Shown in pieces: positions 33,760-41,730 of a DNA stretch of 46,536 bases. The stretch is taken from positions 1 through 46,536 of the forward strand of contig NZ_CDDK01000014.1 in the NCBI RefSeq assembly GCF_000820225.1, given 5' to 3'. Source of the DNA: Aeromonas veronii bv. veronii. GTDB lineage: Bacteria; Pseudomonadota; Gammaproteobacteria; Enterobacterales; Aeromonadaceae. Both the position numbers and the translations under genes were made by a program. The notes under the pieces were generated by a model. That model worked only from the letters and a program-made list of their open reading frames with translations. It was not told the DNA's origin and searched no databases. Each line of letters begins with the position of its first letter. Position 1 is the stretch's first letter.

Positions 33760-36653
33760 TGGAACTCAACTTTACCCTGAACGGTGCCCTGCGTACCGTC
33801 ATCTGCAAGGCCGGTGACAATGCCCAGCGGGTGCTGTTCAACCAGTGCCGGATGCACTCGGTGCGCAACAGCGACGACGGTTTTGGCTTTGCCGGCTCCG
33901 ACGCCATTCTCTTCAACGGCAAGGTGATCAACGCCTCTCTGCTGATCGCCGCCCAGCTGGATGGGGCGCAGGTGCGCACCGCCGAGTCCCTCGGTAGCTG
34001 GAACCAGCTCAGTCTGGTGCAGCAGGCGATGGTGGACGTGGGGGTGGTGCAGTCAGGCTACAACGATCCGGCTGCGGCGCTCATCGTCACCGACCTGCTT
34101 GATCGCCACCCCGAACCTACCCGTGATCAAATCGACGATGCCCTCTCGGGCCTGTTTCACCGCGATGGCGGTTACCAGCAGTTCTATCAGGCCATCGAGC
34201 TTGCCTGCTCACGGATGAAGGATCCCGATTACCTGTGCCAGATCGCCCCGGAGTTTCGCGACGATTTGCGCCATATCGGCAAGAGCTGTCCGAAAGTGGA
34301 CGCCGCCAAGATGGTGCAGGCCAAGCCCTGCTACGTGGAGGATCGGGTTACTGAAGATGCGCTGATCATCAAGATGCTGCGCAGCCCCCATCCCCATGCG
34401 GTGATCACCAAACTCGACGTGAGCCGCGCGCAAGCGCTGCCGGGTGTAGTGCATGTCATTACCTATCTCAACTGCCCGGATGTGTTTTACACCCCGGGTG
34501 GTCAGAGTGCTCCCGAGCCGTCACCGCTCGATCGCCGTATGTTCAGCCGCAAGGTGCGCCACGTAGGTGACAGGGTCGCCGCCGTGGTGGCCGAGAGCGA
34601 AGCCATCGCATTGGCGGCGCTGAAACTCATCGAGGTCGAGTATCAGGTGCTGCCAGCGGTCATGACCATCGATGAGGCGATGGCCCCCAATGCACCGTTG
34701 GTGCACGACGAGCCCATCGTCTACATGGCCGGTGCGCCTGCGGATCTCGAGCAGCAGAACGCCTGCTCGGTGCGCCGCGGCGACGAGCACATGATCATCA
34801 ACTTCCCCATTGGTTCCCGCCCGCACGAGAACCTGGCCGCCAGTGTCCATGGCCAGATCGGCGATGTGGCCAAGGGCTTTGCCGAGGCGGACGAGATTGT
34901 CGAGCGCACCTACGAATCGACCCAGGCCCAGCAGTGCCCGACCGAGCCGCACATCTGCTTCACCTATATGGATGGGGATCGTCTGGTCATTCACGCCTCT
35001 ACTCAGGTGCCGTGGCACGTGCGCCGTCAGGTGGCGCGCATCGTCGGCCTCAAGCAACATCAGGTGCATGTGATCAAGGAGCGGGTAGGGGGCGGCTTTG
35101 GCTCCAAGCAGGATATCCTGCTGGAAGAGGTGTGCGCCTGGGCGACCAAGGTCACCGGCCGTCCGGTCACCTTCCGCTACACCCGTGAAGAGGAGTTCAT
35201 CAGCAACACCTCCCGCCACGTGGCCAAGGTGAAGGTGAAAGTGGGGGCCAAGAAAGATGGCACCATCACCGCCATCGACATGGATTTTCGTGCCAACACC
35301 GGCCCTTACGGCAACCACTCATTGACGGTGCCGAGCAACGGCCCGGCGCTCTCCCTGCCGCTCTACCCGTGCGACAACGTGTGCTTTACCGTCAACACCT
35401 ACTACAGCAACATCTGCCCGACCGGCGCCTATCAGGGCTACGGCGCGCCCAAGGGCAACTTCGCGCTGACCATGGCCATTGCCGAGCTTGCCGAGAAACT
35501 GGGGATCGATCAGCTCGACATGGTGGAGCACAACCGGGTGCATGAAGGGGACATCCTCAAGGTGCTGGGGGCCATCGGCGAGGGCAAGATGCCCACTTCT
35601 GTACCCCACGCCGCCAGCTGCGCCCTCGAGCCCATCCTCAAACAGGGTCGCGAACAGATTGCCTGGGATAGCCCCAAACCCGCAGACGGGGATTGGCGCA
35701 TCGGCCGTGGCGTCGCCATCATCATGCAAAAATCGGGGATCCCGGACATCGATCAGGCCAACTGCATGGTCAAGCTGGAATCGGACGGCACCTTTATCGT
35801 CCACTCCGGTGGCGCCGATATTGGCACCGGCCTCGATACCGTGGTGGCCAAGCTGACCGCCGAAGTGCTCGGTTGCCCACTCAGCGATGTGCATGTGATC
35901 TCTGGCGATACCGACCACGCCCTGTTCGACAAGGGGGCCTACGCCTCGTCCGGTACCTGCTTCTCCGGCAATGCGGCCAAGATGGCGGCCGAGAACCTCA
36001 AGGCTAAGATCTTGTTCCACGGCGCCGCCATGCTGGGCGAGCCGGTGGAGGATGTGGAGCTAGTTCACCCGGGGATCGTGCGCGGCAAGCAGGGGGAGGT
36101 GAGCTTCGCCAAGCTGGCCCACAAGGCGGAGACTGGTACCGGCTTCGGCATTCTGGTGGGCACCGCCAGCTACATCACCTCTGAGCTCGCCTTCCCGTAT
36201 GGCGCCAACTTCGCCGAGGTGGCGGTCAACGTCAGAACCGGCGAGATCCGCCTCGACAAGTTCTACGCCCTGCTCGACTGCGGTACTCCCATCAACCCGG
36301 AGCTGGCCCTCGGCCAGATCTACGGGGCGACCATGCGGGCCATCGGCCACACCATGACCGAAGAGATCTGCTACGACAGCAAGGGCATCCCGCTGACCCG
36401 GGATCTCAAGAGCTATGGCGCGCCCAAGATTGGCGATATTCCGCGCGACTTTCGGGCCTTCCTGGTACCGAGTGATGACAAGGTCGGCCCTTACGGCGCC
36501 AAGTCCATCTCGGAGATCGGGGTGAACGGCGCGGCGCCCGCCATCGCCACCGCCATCCACGACGCCTGCGGTGTCTGGCTGCGCAAGTGGCACTTCACGC
36601 CGGAGCAGATCCTGCGCGAGCTGGGCAAGCTGGAGCAAAACGTGTCGGCATAA
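33756..36653 (+). CDS. xdhD: Probable selenium-dependent molybdenum hydroxylase XdhD
   Basis: A 965-residue fusion (E. coli 956): a ferredoxin-like N-terminal domain (1-170) and the large Mo-cofactor domain. Mo-binding motifs include ERVGGGFGSKQD (about 445), GGADIGTGLDT and the catalytic glutamate in KSISEIGVNG (about 918). The N-terminal domain aligns with XdhC, but the eight [2Fe-2S] ligand positions are Asp41, Ala46, Asp49, Ser61, Ser100, Asn103, His135 and Asp137, so no cluster can bind in the usual way. Clustering with yqeB, yqeC and mocA points to a labile-selenium enzyme. A purine substrate is inferred. Confidence 0.92.
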   Translation: MMELNFTLNGALRTVICKAGDNAQRVLFNQCRMHSVRNSDDGFGFAGSDAILFNGKVINASLLIAAQLDGAQVRTAESLGSWNQLSLVQQAMVDVGVVQSGYNDPAAALIVTDLLDRHPEPTRDQIDDALSGLFHRDGGYQQFYQAIELACSRMKDPDYLCQIAPEFRDDLRHIGKSCPKVDAAKMVQAKPCYVEDRVTEDALIIKMLRSPHPHAVITKLDVSRAQALPGVVHVITYLNCPDVFYTPGGQSAPEPSPLDRRMFSRKVRHVGDRVAAVVAESEAIALAALKLIEVEYQVLPAVMTIDEAMAPNAPLVHDEPIVYMAGAPADLEQQNACSVRRGDEHMIINFPIGSRPHENLAASVHGQIGDVAKGFAEADEIVERTYESTQAQQCPTEPHICFTYMDGDRLVIHASTQVPWHVRRQVARIVGLKQHQVHVIKERVGGGFGSKQDILLEEVCAWATKVTGRPVTFRYTREEEFISNTSRHVAKVKVKVGAKKDGTITAIDMDFRANTGPYGNHSLTVPSNGPALSLPLYPCDNVCFTVNTYYSNICPTGAYQGYGAPKGNFALTMAIAELAEKLGIDQLDMVEHNRVHEGDILKVLGAIGEGKMPTSVPHAASCALEPILKQGREQIAWDSPKPADGDWRIGRGVAIIMQKSGIPDIDQANCMVKLESDGTFIVHSGGADIGTGLDTVVAKLTAEVLGCPLSDVHVISGDTDHALFDKGAYASSGTCFSGNAAKMAAENLKAKILFHGAAMLGEPVEDVELVHPGIVRGKQGEVSFAKLAHKAETGTGFGILVGTASYITSELAFPYGANFAEVAVNVRTGEIRLDKFYALLDCGTPINPELALGQIYGATMRAIGHTMTEEICYDSKGIPLTRDLKSYGAPKIGDIPRDFRAFLVPSDDKVGPYGAKSISEIGVNGAAPAIATAIHDACGVWLRKWHFTPEQILRELGKLEQNVSA

Positions 36654-36668
36654 CAAAAGAAAAGGTGA

Positions 36669-36721
36669 GGGGCGGGCGCCAGCTCGCCCCCAGCGCCTGA
36701 CGGCGGAATGAGTACTCCGCC
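36669..36721 (+). repeat. Two consecutive hairpins between xdhD and xanQ
   Basis: First stem GGGGCG/CGCCCC (36669-36690), then GGCGGA/TCCGCC (36702-36721). Neither has a T run, so readthrough to xanQ is likely; they may set the mRNA level or stability of the two parts of the operon. Confidence 0.45.
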
Positions 36722-36745
36722 TACATTCTGTGTGATGGGACAAAC

Positions 36746-38272
36746 ATGATGTCTAAAACAACACGCAAGCACTCGGATCTCATTTACGAGCTGGAAGACA
36801 AACCCCCGTTTTATCAAACCCTGATGGGAGCAGTGACCCATCTGCTGGCTATTTTTGTCCCCATGGTGACCCCGGCGCTGATCGTCGGCGGCGCCTTGGG
36901 CCTCTCTACCGAGATCACCGCCTATCTGGTCTCCATGGCGATGATCGCCTCCGGTATCGGCACCTGGTTGCAGGTGAACCGTTATGGCCCCATCGGTTCT
37001 GGGCTGCTCTCCATCCAGTCGGTCAACTTCTCCTTCGTGACCGTGATGATCGCCCTGGGCGGCGCCATGAAAAAAGATGGCATCCATGAGGAGCTGATTG
37101 TCTCGACCCTGCTCGGGGTCTCCTTTGTCGGCGCCTTTCTGGTGATGGGCTCCTCCTTCGTGCTGCCCTACCTCAAGCGGGTGATCACCCCGACCGTGAG
37201 CGGTGTAGTGGTACTGATGATTGGCCTGAGCCTTATCAAGGTGGGGATCATCGACTTTGGCGGCGGCTTCTCCGCCATGAGCAGCGGCACCTTTGGCAAA
37301 TACGAGCACATCGGGCTGGGGCTGCTGGTGCTCTGCGTTATCGTCGCCTTCAACTGCAGCCGAAGTCCGCTGCTGCGGATGAGCGGCATTGCCATCGGCC
37401 TGATGGTTGGCTATGCGGTGGCCCTGATGCTCGGCATGGTGGATTTTTCCGCCCTTGAGAATCTGCCGCTTATTACGGTACCGATCCCGTTCAAGTACGG
37501 TTTCTCTTTCGATTTTCACGCCTTTATGCTGGCGGGCACCATCTATCTGTTGAGCGTGCTGGAGGCGGTGGGGGACATCACCGCCACCGCTATGGTCTCC
37601 CACCGGGATATTCAGGGCCCCGAGTTTCAAAAACGGCTCTCCGGCGGTGTGCTGGCTGATGGGTTGGTCTCGGTGATCGCCTCGGCCCTCGGCTCTTTGC
37701 CGCTCACCACCTTTGCCCAGAACAACGGCGTTATCCAGATGACCGGGGTGGCCTCACGCCATGTGGGCAAGTTTATTGCCGTCATTCTGGTGTTGTTGGG
37801 GCTCTTCCCGGTGGTGGGGCGCTTCTTTACCACCATACCGTCACCTGTGATGGGGGGCGCCATGGTCATCATGTTCTCGATGATCGCCATCGCCGGTGGT
37901 CGCATCATCATCAGCCACGGTTTCGATCGGCGGGAGACCCTGATTGTCGCCACCTCGCTGGGTCTTGGGCTCGGTGTCTCCTATGATCCGAACGTCTTCA
38001 AGGTGCTGCCTGCCGGTATCTACATGCTGGTGGAGAACCCCATCTGCGCCGGCGGCATCACCGCCATCATCATGAATCTGGTGCTGCCGCAAAGCCGCAA
38101 ACGCAAGGCGGCCGTCAGGGATGCCGAGGCGGTTGAAGTGATCCAGCTGAGCGACAAGCCGGATGTGATCTTTACCGCCCGCAGTGCGGGCCAGCCATCG
38201 GCCAGCAAGGGTGAGGGGTCACCAGAGCCAGTGCCCGGGGAGGCGGTGGCGCCACAAGTGGAACGGATCTGA
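36746..38272 (+). CDS. xanQ: Xanthine:H+ symporter XanQ
   Basis: A 508-residue nucleobase-ascorbate-transporter (NCS2) protein of the inner membrane, highly like E. coli XanQ (466). Signature stretches are THLLAIFVPMVTPALIVG, SIQSVNFSFVTV, YLLSVLEAVGDITATAMVS with the key glutamate, and LPLTTFAQNNGVIQMTGVASR with the NAT motif QNNGVIQMT. The C-terminus carries about 45 extra hydrophilic residues rich in proline, serine and glutamate that E. coli XanQ lacks. It would supply xanthine to the island's enzymes. Confidence 0.92.
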   Translation: MMSKTTRKHSDLIYELEDKPPFYQTLMGAVTHLLAIFVPMVTPALIVGGALGLSTEITAYLVSMAMIASGIGTWLQVNRYGPIGSGLLSIQSVNFSFVTVMIALGGAMKKDGIHEELIVSTLLGVSFVGAFLVMGSSFVLPYLKRVITPTVSGVVVLMIGLSLIKVGIIDFGGGFSAMSSGTFGKYEHIGLGLLVLCVIVAFNCSRSPLLRMSGIAIGLMVGYAVALMLGMVDFSALENLPLITVPIPFKYGFSFDFHAFMLAGTIYLLSVLEAVGDITATAMVSHRDIQGPEFQKRLSGGVLADGLVSVIASALGSLPLTTFAQNNGVIQMTGVASRHVGKFIAVILVLLGLFPVVGRFFTTIPSPVMGGAMVIMFSMIAIAGGRIIISHGFDRRETLIVATSLGLGLGVSYDPNVFKVLPAGIYMLVENPICAGGITAIIMNLVLPQSRKRKAAVRDAEAVEVIQLSDKPDVIFTARSAGQPSASKGEGSPEPVPGEAVAPQVERI

Positions 38273-38324
38273 CGGTTAAACCGGCAAAAAACGTCAACAG
38301 AACAAGAAAAACAGGGAAACGGTT

Positions 38325-39641
38325 ATGAAAAACGACAACTCTGTCAAAGCGGTACGCGGCAGTTTCTTCGATATCACCCGGGTGGTGGATCAGCCCGAGG
38401 AGATTGAGTCCAACGCCCGCCTTATCGAGGATGGTCTGCTGATCATTCGCAACGGTTGCATCGACTGGTTCGGTGAGTGGGAGGAGGGCAAGGATCGCAT
38501 TCCGGCCGAGGTGCGGGTGCGGGATTACCGCGGCAAGATGATAGTGCCGGGCTTTGTCGATACCCACATTCACTATCCCCAGAGCGAGATGGTAGGGGCC
38601 TATGGCGAGCAACTGCTGGAGTGGCTCAACCGCCACACCTTCCCGGCCGAGCGGCGCTACAACGATCTCGAATATGCCCGCGAGATGTCCACCTTCTTTA
38701 TCAAGCAGTTGCTGCGTAACGGCACTACCACGGCGCTGGTGTTCGGCACAGTGCACCCCGAGTCGGTAGACGCCCTGTTCGAGGCGGCCAGCCGTATCAA
38801 TATGCGGATGATCGCCGGCAAGGTAATGATGGATCGCAATGCGCCCGATTATCTGCTCGATACCGCCGAGAGCAGCTATGTGCAGAGCAAGCAGCTTATC
38901 GAGCGCTGGCACGGCAATGGTCGACTGCTCTATGCCATCACACCACGATTTGCCCCCACCTCGACACCCGAGCAGCTGGCGATGGCGCGGCGACTGCGCG
39001 AAGAGTTTCCCACCACCTATCTGCACACCCATCTGTGCGAGAACAAGGACGAGATCGCCTGGGTCAAATCCCTCTTCCCGGCGCACAAGGGCTATCTCGA
39101 TGTCTATCACCAGCATGGGCTCACCGGCCACAACTGCGTCTTTGCCCACTGCGTCCATCTGGAAGAGCAGGAGTGGGATTGCCTGAAGGAGACCGGCTCC
39201 ACCATCGCGTTTTGTCCCACCTCGAATCTTTATCTCGGCAGCGGCCTCTTCAAGCTGCACAAGGCGTGGCGCAAGCAGGTGAAGGTGGGGATGGGCACCG
39301 ACATCGGCGCCGGCACCACCTTCAACATGCTGCAGACCCTCAACGAGGCCTACAAGGTGATGCAACTGCAGGGCGAACGGCTCTCGGCCTATCAGGCTTT
39401 CTATCTGGCCACCCTGGGCGGCGCCCATTCGCTGGGGCTGGACGAGAAGATCGGCAGCTTTGCGGTGGGCAAGGAGGCGGACTTCGTGGTGCTCGACCCG
39501 GTCGCCACCCCGCTGCAGCAGCTGCGTTATGACAACTCCACCACCCTGCGGGACAAGCTCTTTGTGCTGTTGACCCTGGGGGATGACAGATCCATCTACC
39601 GCACTTATGTGGATGGCCAGCTGGTGCATGAACGGGGGTAG
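38325..39641 (+). CDS. guaD: Guanine deaminase
   Basis: Converts guanine to xanthine and ammonia. The 438-residue product matches E. coli GuaD (439). Zinc ligands lie in PGFVDTHIHYPQSEM, THLCENKDE, FAHCVHLE and GMGTDIGAG. Amidohydrolase superfamily, cytosolic. It sits between a xanthine and a guanine/hypoxanthine transporter, so import and deamination are paired. The start follows AGGGAAACGG, a serviceable ribosome binding site. Confidence 0.95.
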   Translation: MKNDNSVKAVRGSFFDITRVVDQPEEIESNARLIEDGLLIIRNGCIDWFGEWEEGKDRIPAEVRVRDYRGKMIVPGFVDTHIHYPQSEMVGAYGEQLLEWLNRHTFPAERRYNDLEYAREMSTFFIKQLLRNGTTTALVFGTVHPESVDALFEAASRINMRMIAGKVMMDRNAPDYLLDTAESSYVQSKQLIERWHGNGRLLYAITPRFAPTSTPEQLAMARRLREEFPTTYLHTHLCENKDEIAWVKSLFPAHKGYLDVYHQHGLTGHNCVFAHCVHLEEQEWDCLKETGSTIAFCPTSNLYLGSGLFKLHKAWRKQVKVGMGTDIGAGTTFNMLQTLNEAYKVMQLQGERLSAYQAFYLATLGGAHSLGLDEKIGSFAVGKEADFVVLDPVATPLQQLRYDNSTTLRDKLFVLLTLGDDRSIYRTYVDGQLVHERG

Positions 39642-39651
39642 GGGCTGGAGT

Positions 39652-39711
39652 GGGCTGCCGCGGCGCAGCCCCAACGAATACGGCGGCTGGCGTGCCCCAC
39701 AGGGGCGCCAG
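39652..39711 (+). repeat. Inverted repeats after guaD
   Basis: GGGCTGC/GCAGCCC (39652-39671) and CTGGCG/CGCCAG with inner CCCC/GGGG (39687-39711). Neither is followed by a T run. They may cause partial termination or mRNA processing before ghxQ, whose start is 220 bases further on. Nothing else is evident in 39712-39930. Confidence 0.4.
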
Positions 39712-39930
39712 TCTTGCCGCACTACAGGGGATCTCCCCGCATAGAACGTGAAATGGCCCGGTTTTTTTGACCAGCAAGGCAAACGTTTGAGTCAAGGCTG
39801 CCTGCCCTGGTCTGTCTGTCGCATCCTCTGCCACCATCGCCTGTTTCTCATCAGACTGGCGCGAGGCAGACCCGCAGATCCTGTCGCCATTTCGTCATGG
39901 AACATTCAGGCGCGTGTGAAGGAGTTGGGT

Positions 39931-41340
39931 ATGACCCAAGCAAACAGCAGGACAAACAGCGTGGAACAGCTGGCTAATGATGACGCCAGCCAGAGCGCAG
40001 CAAAGCAACAGCCGCTAACGGCTCTTGATCGCTACTTTATGATCAGCGAGCGGGGCAGCAACGTCAGACAGGAGGTGCTGGCGGGCCTCACCACCTTCCT
40101 TGCCATGGTCTACTCGGTGATAGTGGTGCCGAGCATGCTCGGCAAGGCGGGCTTTCCCCCCGGCGCAGTGTTTGTCGCCACCTGTCTGGTGGCGGGGTTC
40201 GGTTCGCTCTTGATGGGGCTCTGGGCCAAGTTGCCGATGGCCATCGGTTGCGCTATTTCCCTCACGGCGTTTACTGCATTCAGTCTGGTGCTGGGGCAGC
40301 AGATCCCCATTCCGGTGGCGTTGGGCGCCGTCTTCCTGATGGGGGTGCTGTTTACCGCCATCTCGGTGACCGGGGTGCGTAGCTGGATCCTCGACAACCT
40401 GCCGATGGGAATTGCCCACGGTACCGGCATCGGGATTGGTCTCTTCTTGCTGCTTATCGCCGCCAACGGGGTGGGGCTGGTGATCAAGAACCCGCTGGAG
40501 GGGCTGCCGGTGGCGCTGGGGGCCTTCACCTCCATGCCGGTAATCATGTCCCTGATCGGCCTTGCGGTGATCTTCGGGCTGGAGAAGCTGAGAGTACCGG
40601 GGGGGATCCTGCTGGTGATCATTGCCATCTCCATCTTCGGCCTTATCTTCGATCCGGCGGTGAAGTATCAGGGACTGTTCGCCCTGCCGAGCCTCTCGGA
40701 TGATCAGGGCAAGTCCCTCATCTTCAGTCTGGATATCATGGGTGCACTCTCGCCGCTGGTGTTGCCCAGCGTGCTGGCGCTGGTGATGACGGCGGTATTC
40801 GATGCCACCGGCACCATCCGCGCCGTGGCGGGGCAGGCCAACCTGCTCGATAAGGATGGTCATATCATCAACAGCGGCAAGGCGCTCAGTGCCGACTCGG
40901 TCAGCAGCATCTTCTCCAGTCTGGTGGGGGCGGCCCCGGCTGCCGTCTATATCGAATCGGCGGCGGGCACGGCGGCGGGGGGCAAAACCGGCCTCACCGC
41001 GACTGTGGTGGGCGGCCTGTTCCTGCTGATGCTGTTCCTCTCGCCGCTCTCCTATCTGGTGCCGGCCTATGCCACGGCGCCGGCCCTGATGTATGTGGGG
41101 CTCCTGATGCTGAGCAACGTCACCAAGCTCGATTTCGATGACTTTGTCGGGGCCATGTCCGGGCTGGTGTGCGCCGTCTTTATCGTGCTCACCTGCAACA
41201 TCGTGACCGGCATCATGCTTGGCTTCAGCTCGCTGGTGATCGGCCGCATCTGCTCGAAGGAGTGGCACAAGCTCAACGTCGGCACCGTGGTCATCGCCCT
41301 GGCGCTGGTGCTCTTTTATGCTGGGGGGTGGGCTATTTAG
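39931..41340 (+). CDS. ghxQ: Guanine/hypoxanthine permease GhxQ
   Basis: A 469-residue NCS2-family (AzgA-like/COG2252) inner-membrane transporter, closest to E. coli GhxQ/YgfQ (455). Diagnostic stretches are RGSTVRQE-like [54 protein letters not shown] and [16 protein letters not shown]. It would import guanine for GuaD and hypoxanthine for XdhABC. The ATG at 39931 follows AAGGAG and matches the family N-terminus; an upstream frame adds 61 unlikely residues. A strong terminator follows. Confidence 0.92.
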   Translation: MTQANSRTNSVEQLANDDASQSAAKQQPLTALDRYFMISERGSNVRQEVLAGLTTFLAMVYSVIVVPSMLGKAGFPPGAVFVATCLVAGFGSLLMGLWAKLPMAIGCAISLTAFTAFSLVLGQQIPIPVALGAVFLMGVLFTAISVTGVRSWILDNLPMGIAHGTGIGIGLFLLLIAANGVGLVIKNPLEGLPVALGAFTSMPVIMSLIGLAVIFGLEKLRVPGGILLVIIAISIFGLIFDPAVKYQGLFALPSLSDDQGKSLIFSLDIMGALSPLVLPSVLALVMTAVFDATGTIRAVAGQANLLDKDGHIINSGKALSADSVSSIFSSLVGAAPAAVYIESAAGTAAGGKTGLTATVVGGLFLLMLFLSPLSYLVPAYATAPALMYVGLLMLSNVTKLDFDDFVGAMSGLVCAVFIVLTCNIVTGIMLGFSSLVIGRICSKEWHKLNVGTVVIALALVLFYAGGWAI

Positions 41341-41357
41341 GGATAACCCGCCCGTTT

Positions 41358-41383
41358 GGGGCCGCACTGGCGGCCCCATTTTT
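41358..41383 (+). terminator. Rho-independent terminator after ghxQ
   Basis: Perfect 8-bp stem GGGGCCGC / GCGGCCCC, loop ACTG, then ATTTTT. It lies 17 bases after the stop and separates the ygfK operon from xdhABC. Confidence 0.92.
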
Positions 41384-41666
41384 ATGTCTGTTGCTTTTTA
41401 TGTCTGCGGTGTTCACCCCACCCACGCTGGCTATCACGCCTTGGCCTTCTCCGCAGTTGGGGAGCATCGCGATACCATTTTGATAAATCCTCCTACCAGA
41501 TTGATAGGCTCCCACCCTTGCTCTCCTCGCTCTGCCGCTTTTTTCACCGCTGATGTGCCCCGTTTGCTCAGGGGCTGCCCCTGGCTTGTCGCTTCGGGCC
41601 AACAAAAGCGGGCTAGATGGGATCCCCTTCACACTTCTCCCCATTCTCCTGACGATGACGGGAAAC
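41384..41666. other. Intergenic region upstream of xdhA
   Basis: No supported gene on either strand; several short frames cross it without ribosome binding sites. It contains TTTGATAAATC and GATTGATAGG, which loosely recall the TGAT elements before ygeW, and probably carries control sites for xdhABC. Confidence 0.4.
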
Positions 41667-41682
41667 AGGCGCATATCTTGCT
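41667..41682 (+). promoter_or_regulatory. Sigma-54-like promoter of xdhABC
   Basis: AGGCGCATATCTTGCT keeps the invariant GG and GC ten bases apart with a perfect TTGCT -12 box; the -24 half is degenerate (4 of 7). It is about 49 bases before the xdhA start, and the terminator upstream means xdhABC needs a promoter here. Confidence 0.5.
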
Positions 41683-41730
41683 GTTTTTTATGCCGGTTCC
41701 AGATTTTTCCATTCGAAAAAGGACTTGCAT

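Noticed and set aside
36661..36721. Terminator between xdhD and xanQ
   Set aside because: Two stable hairpins, but no T run after either; kept as repeats, not as terminators.
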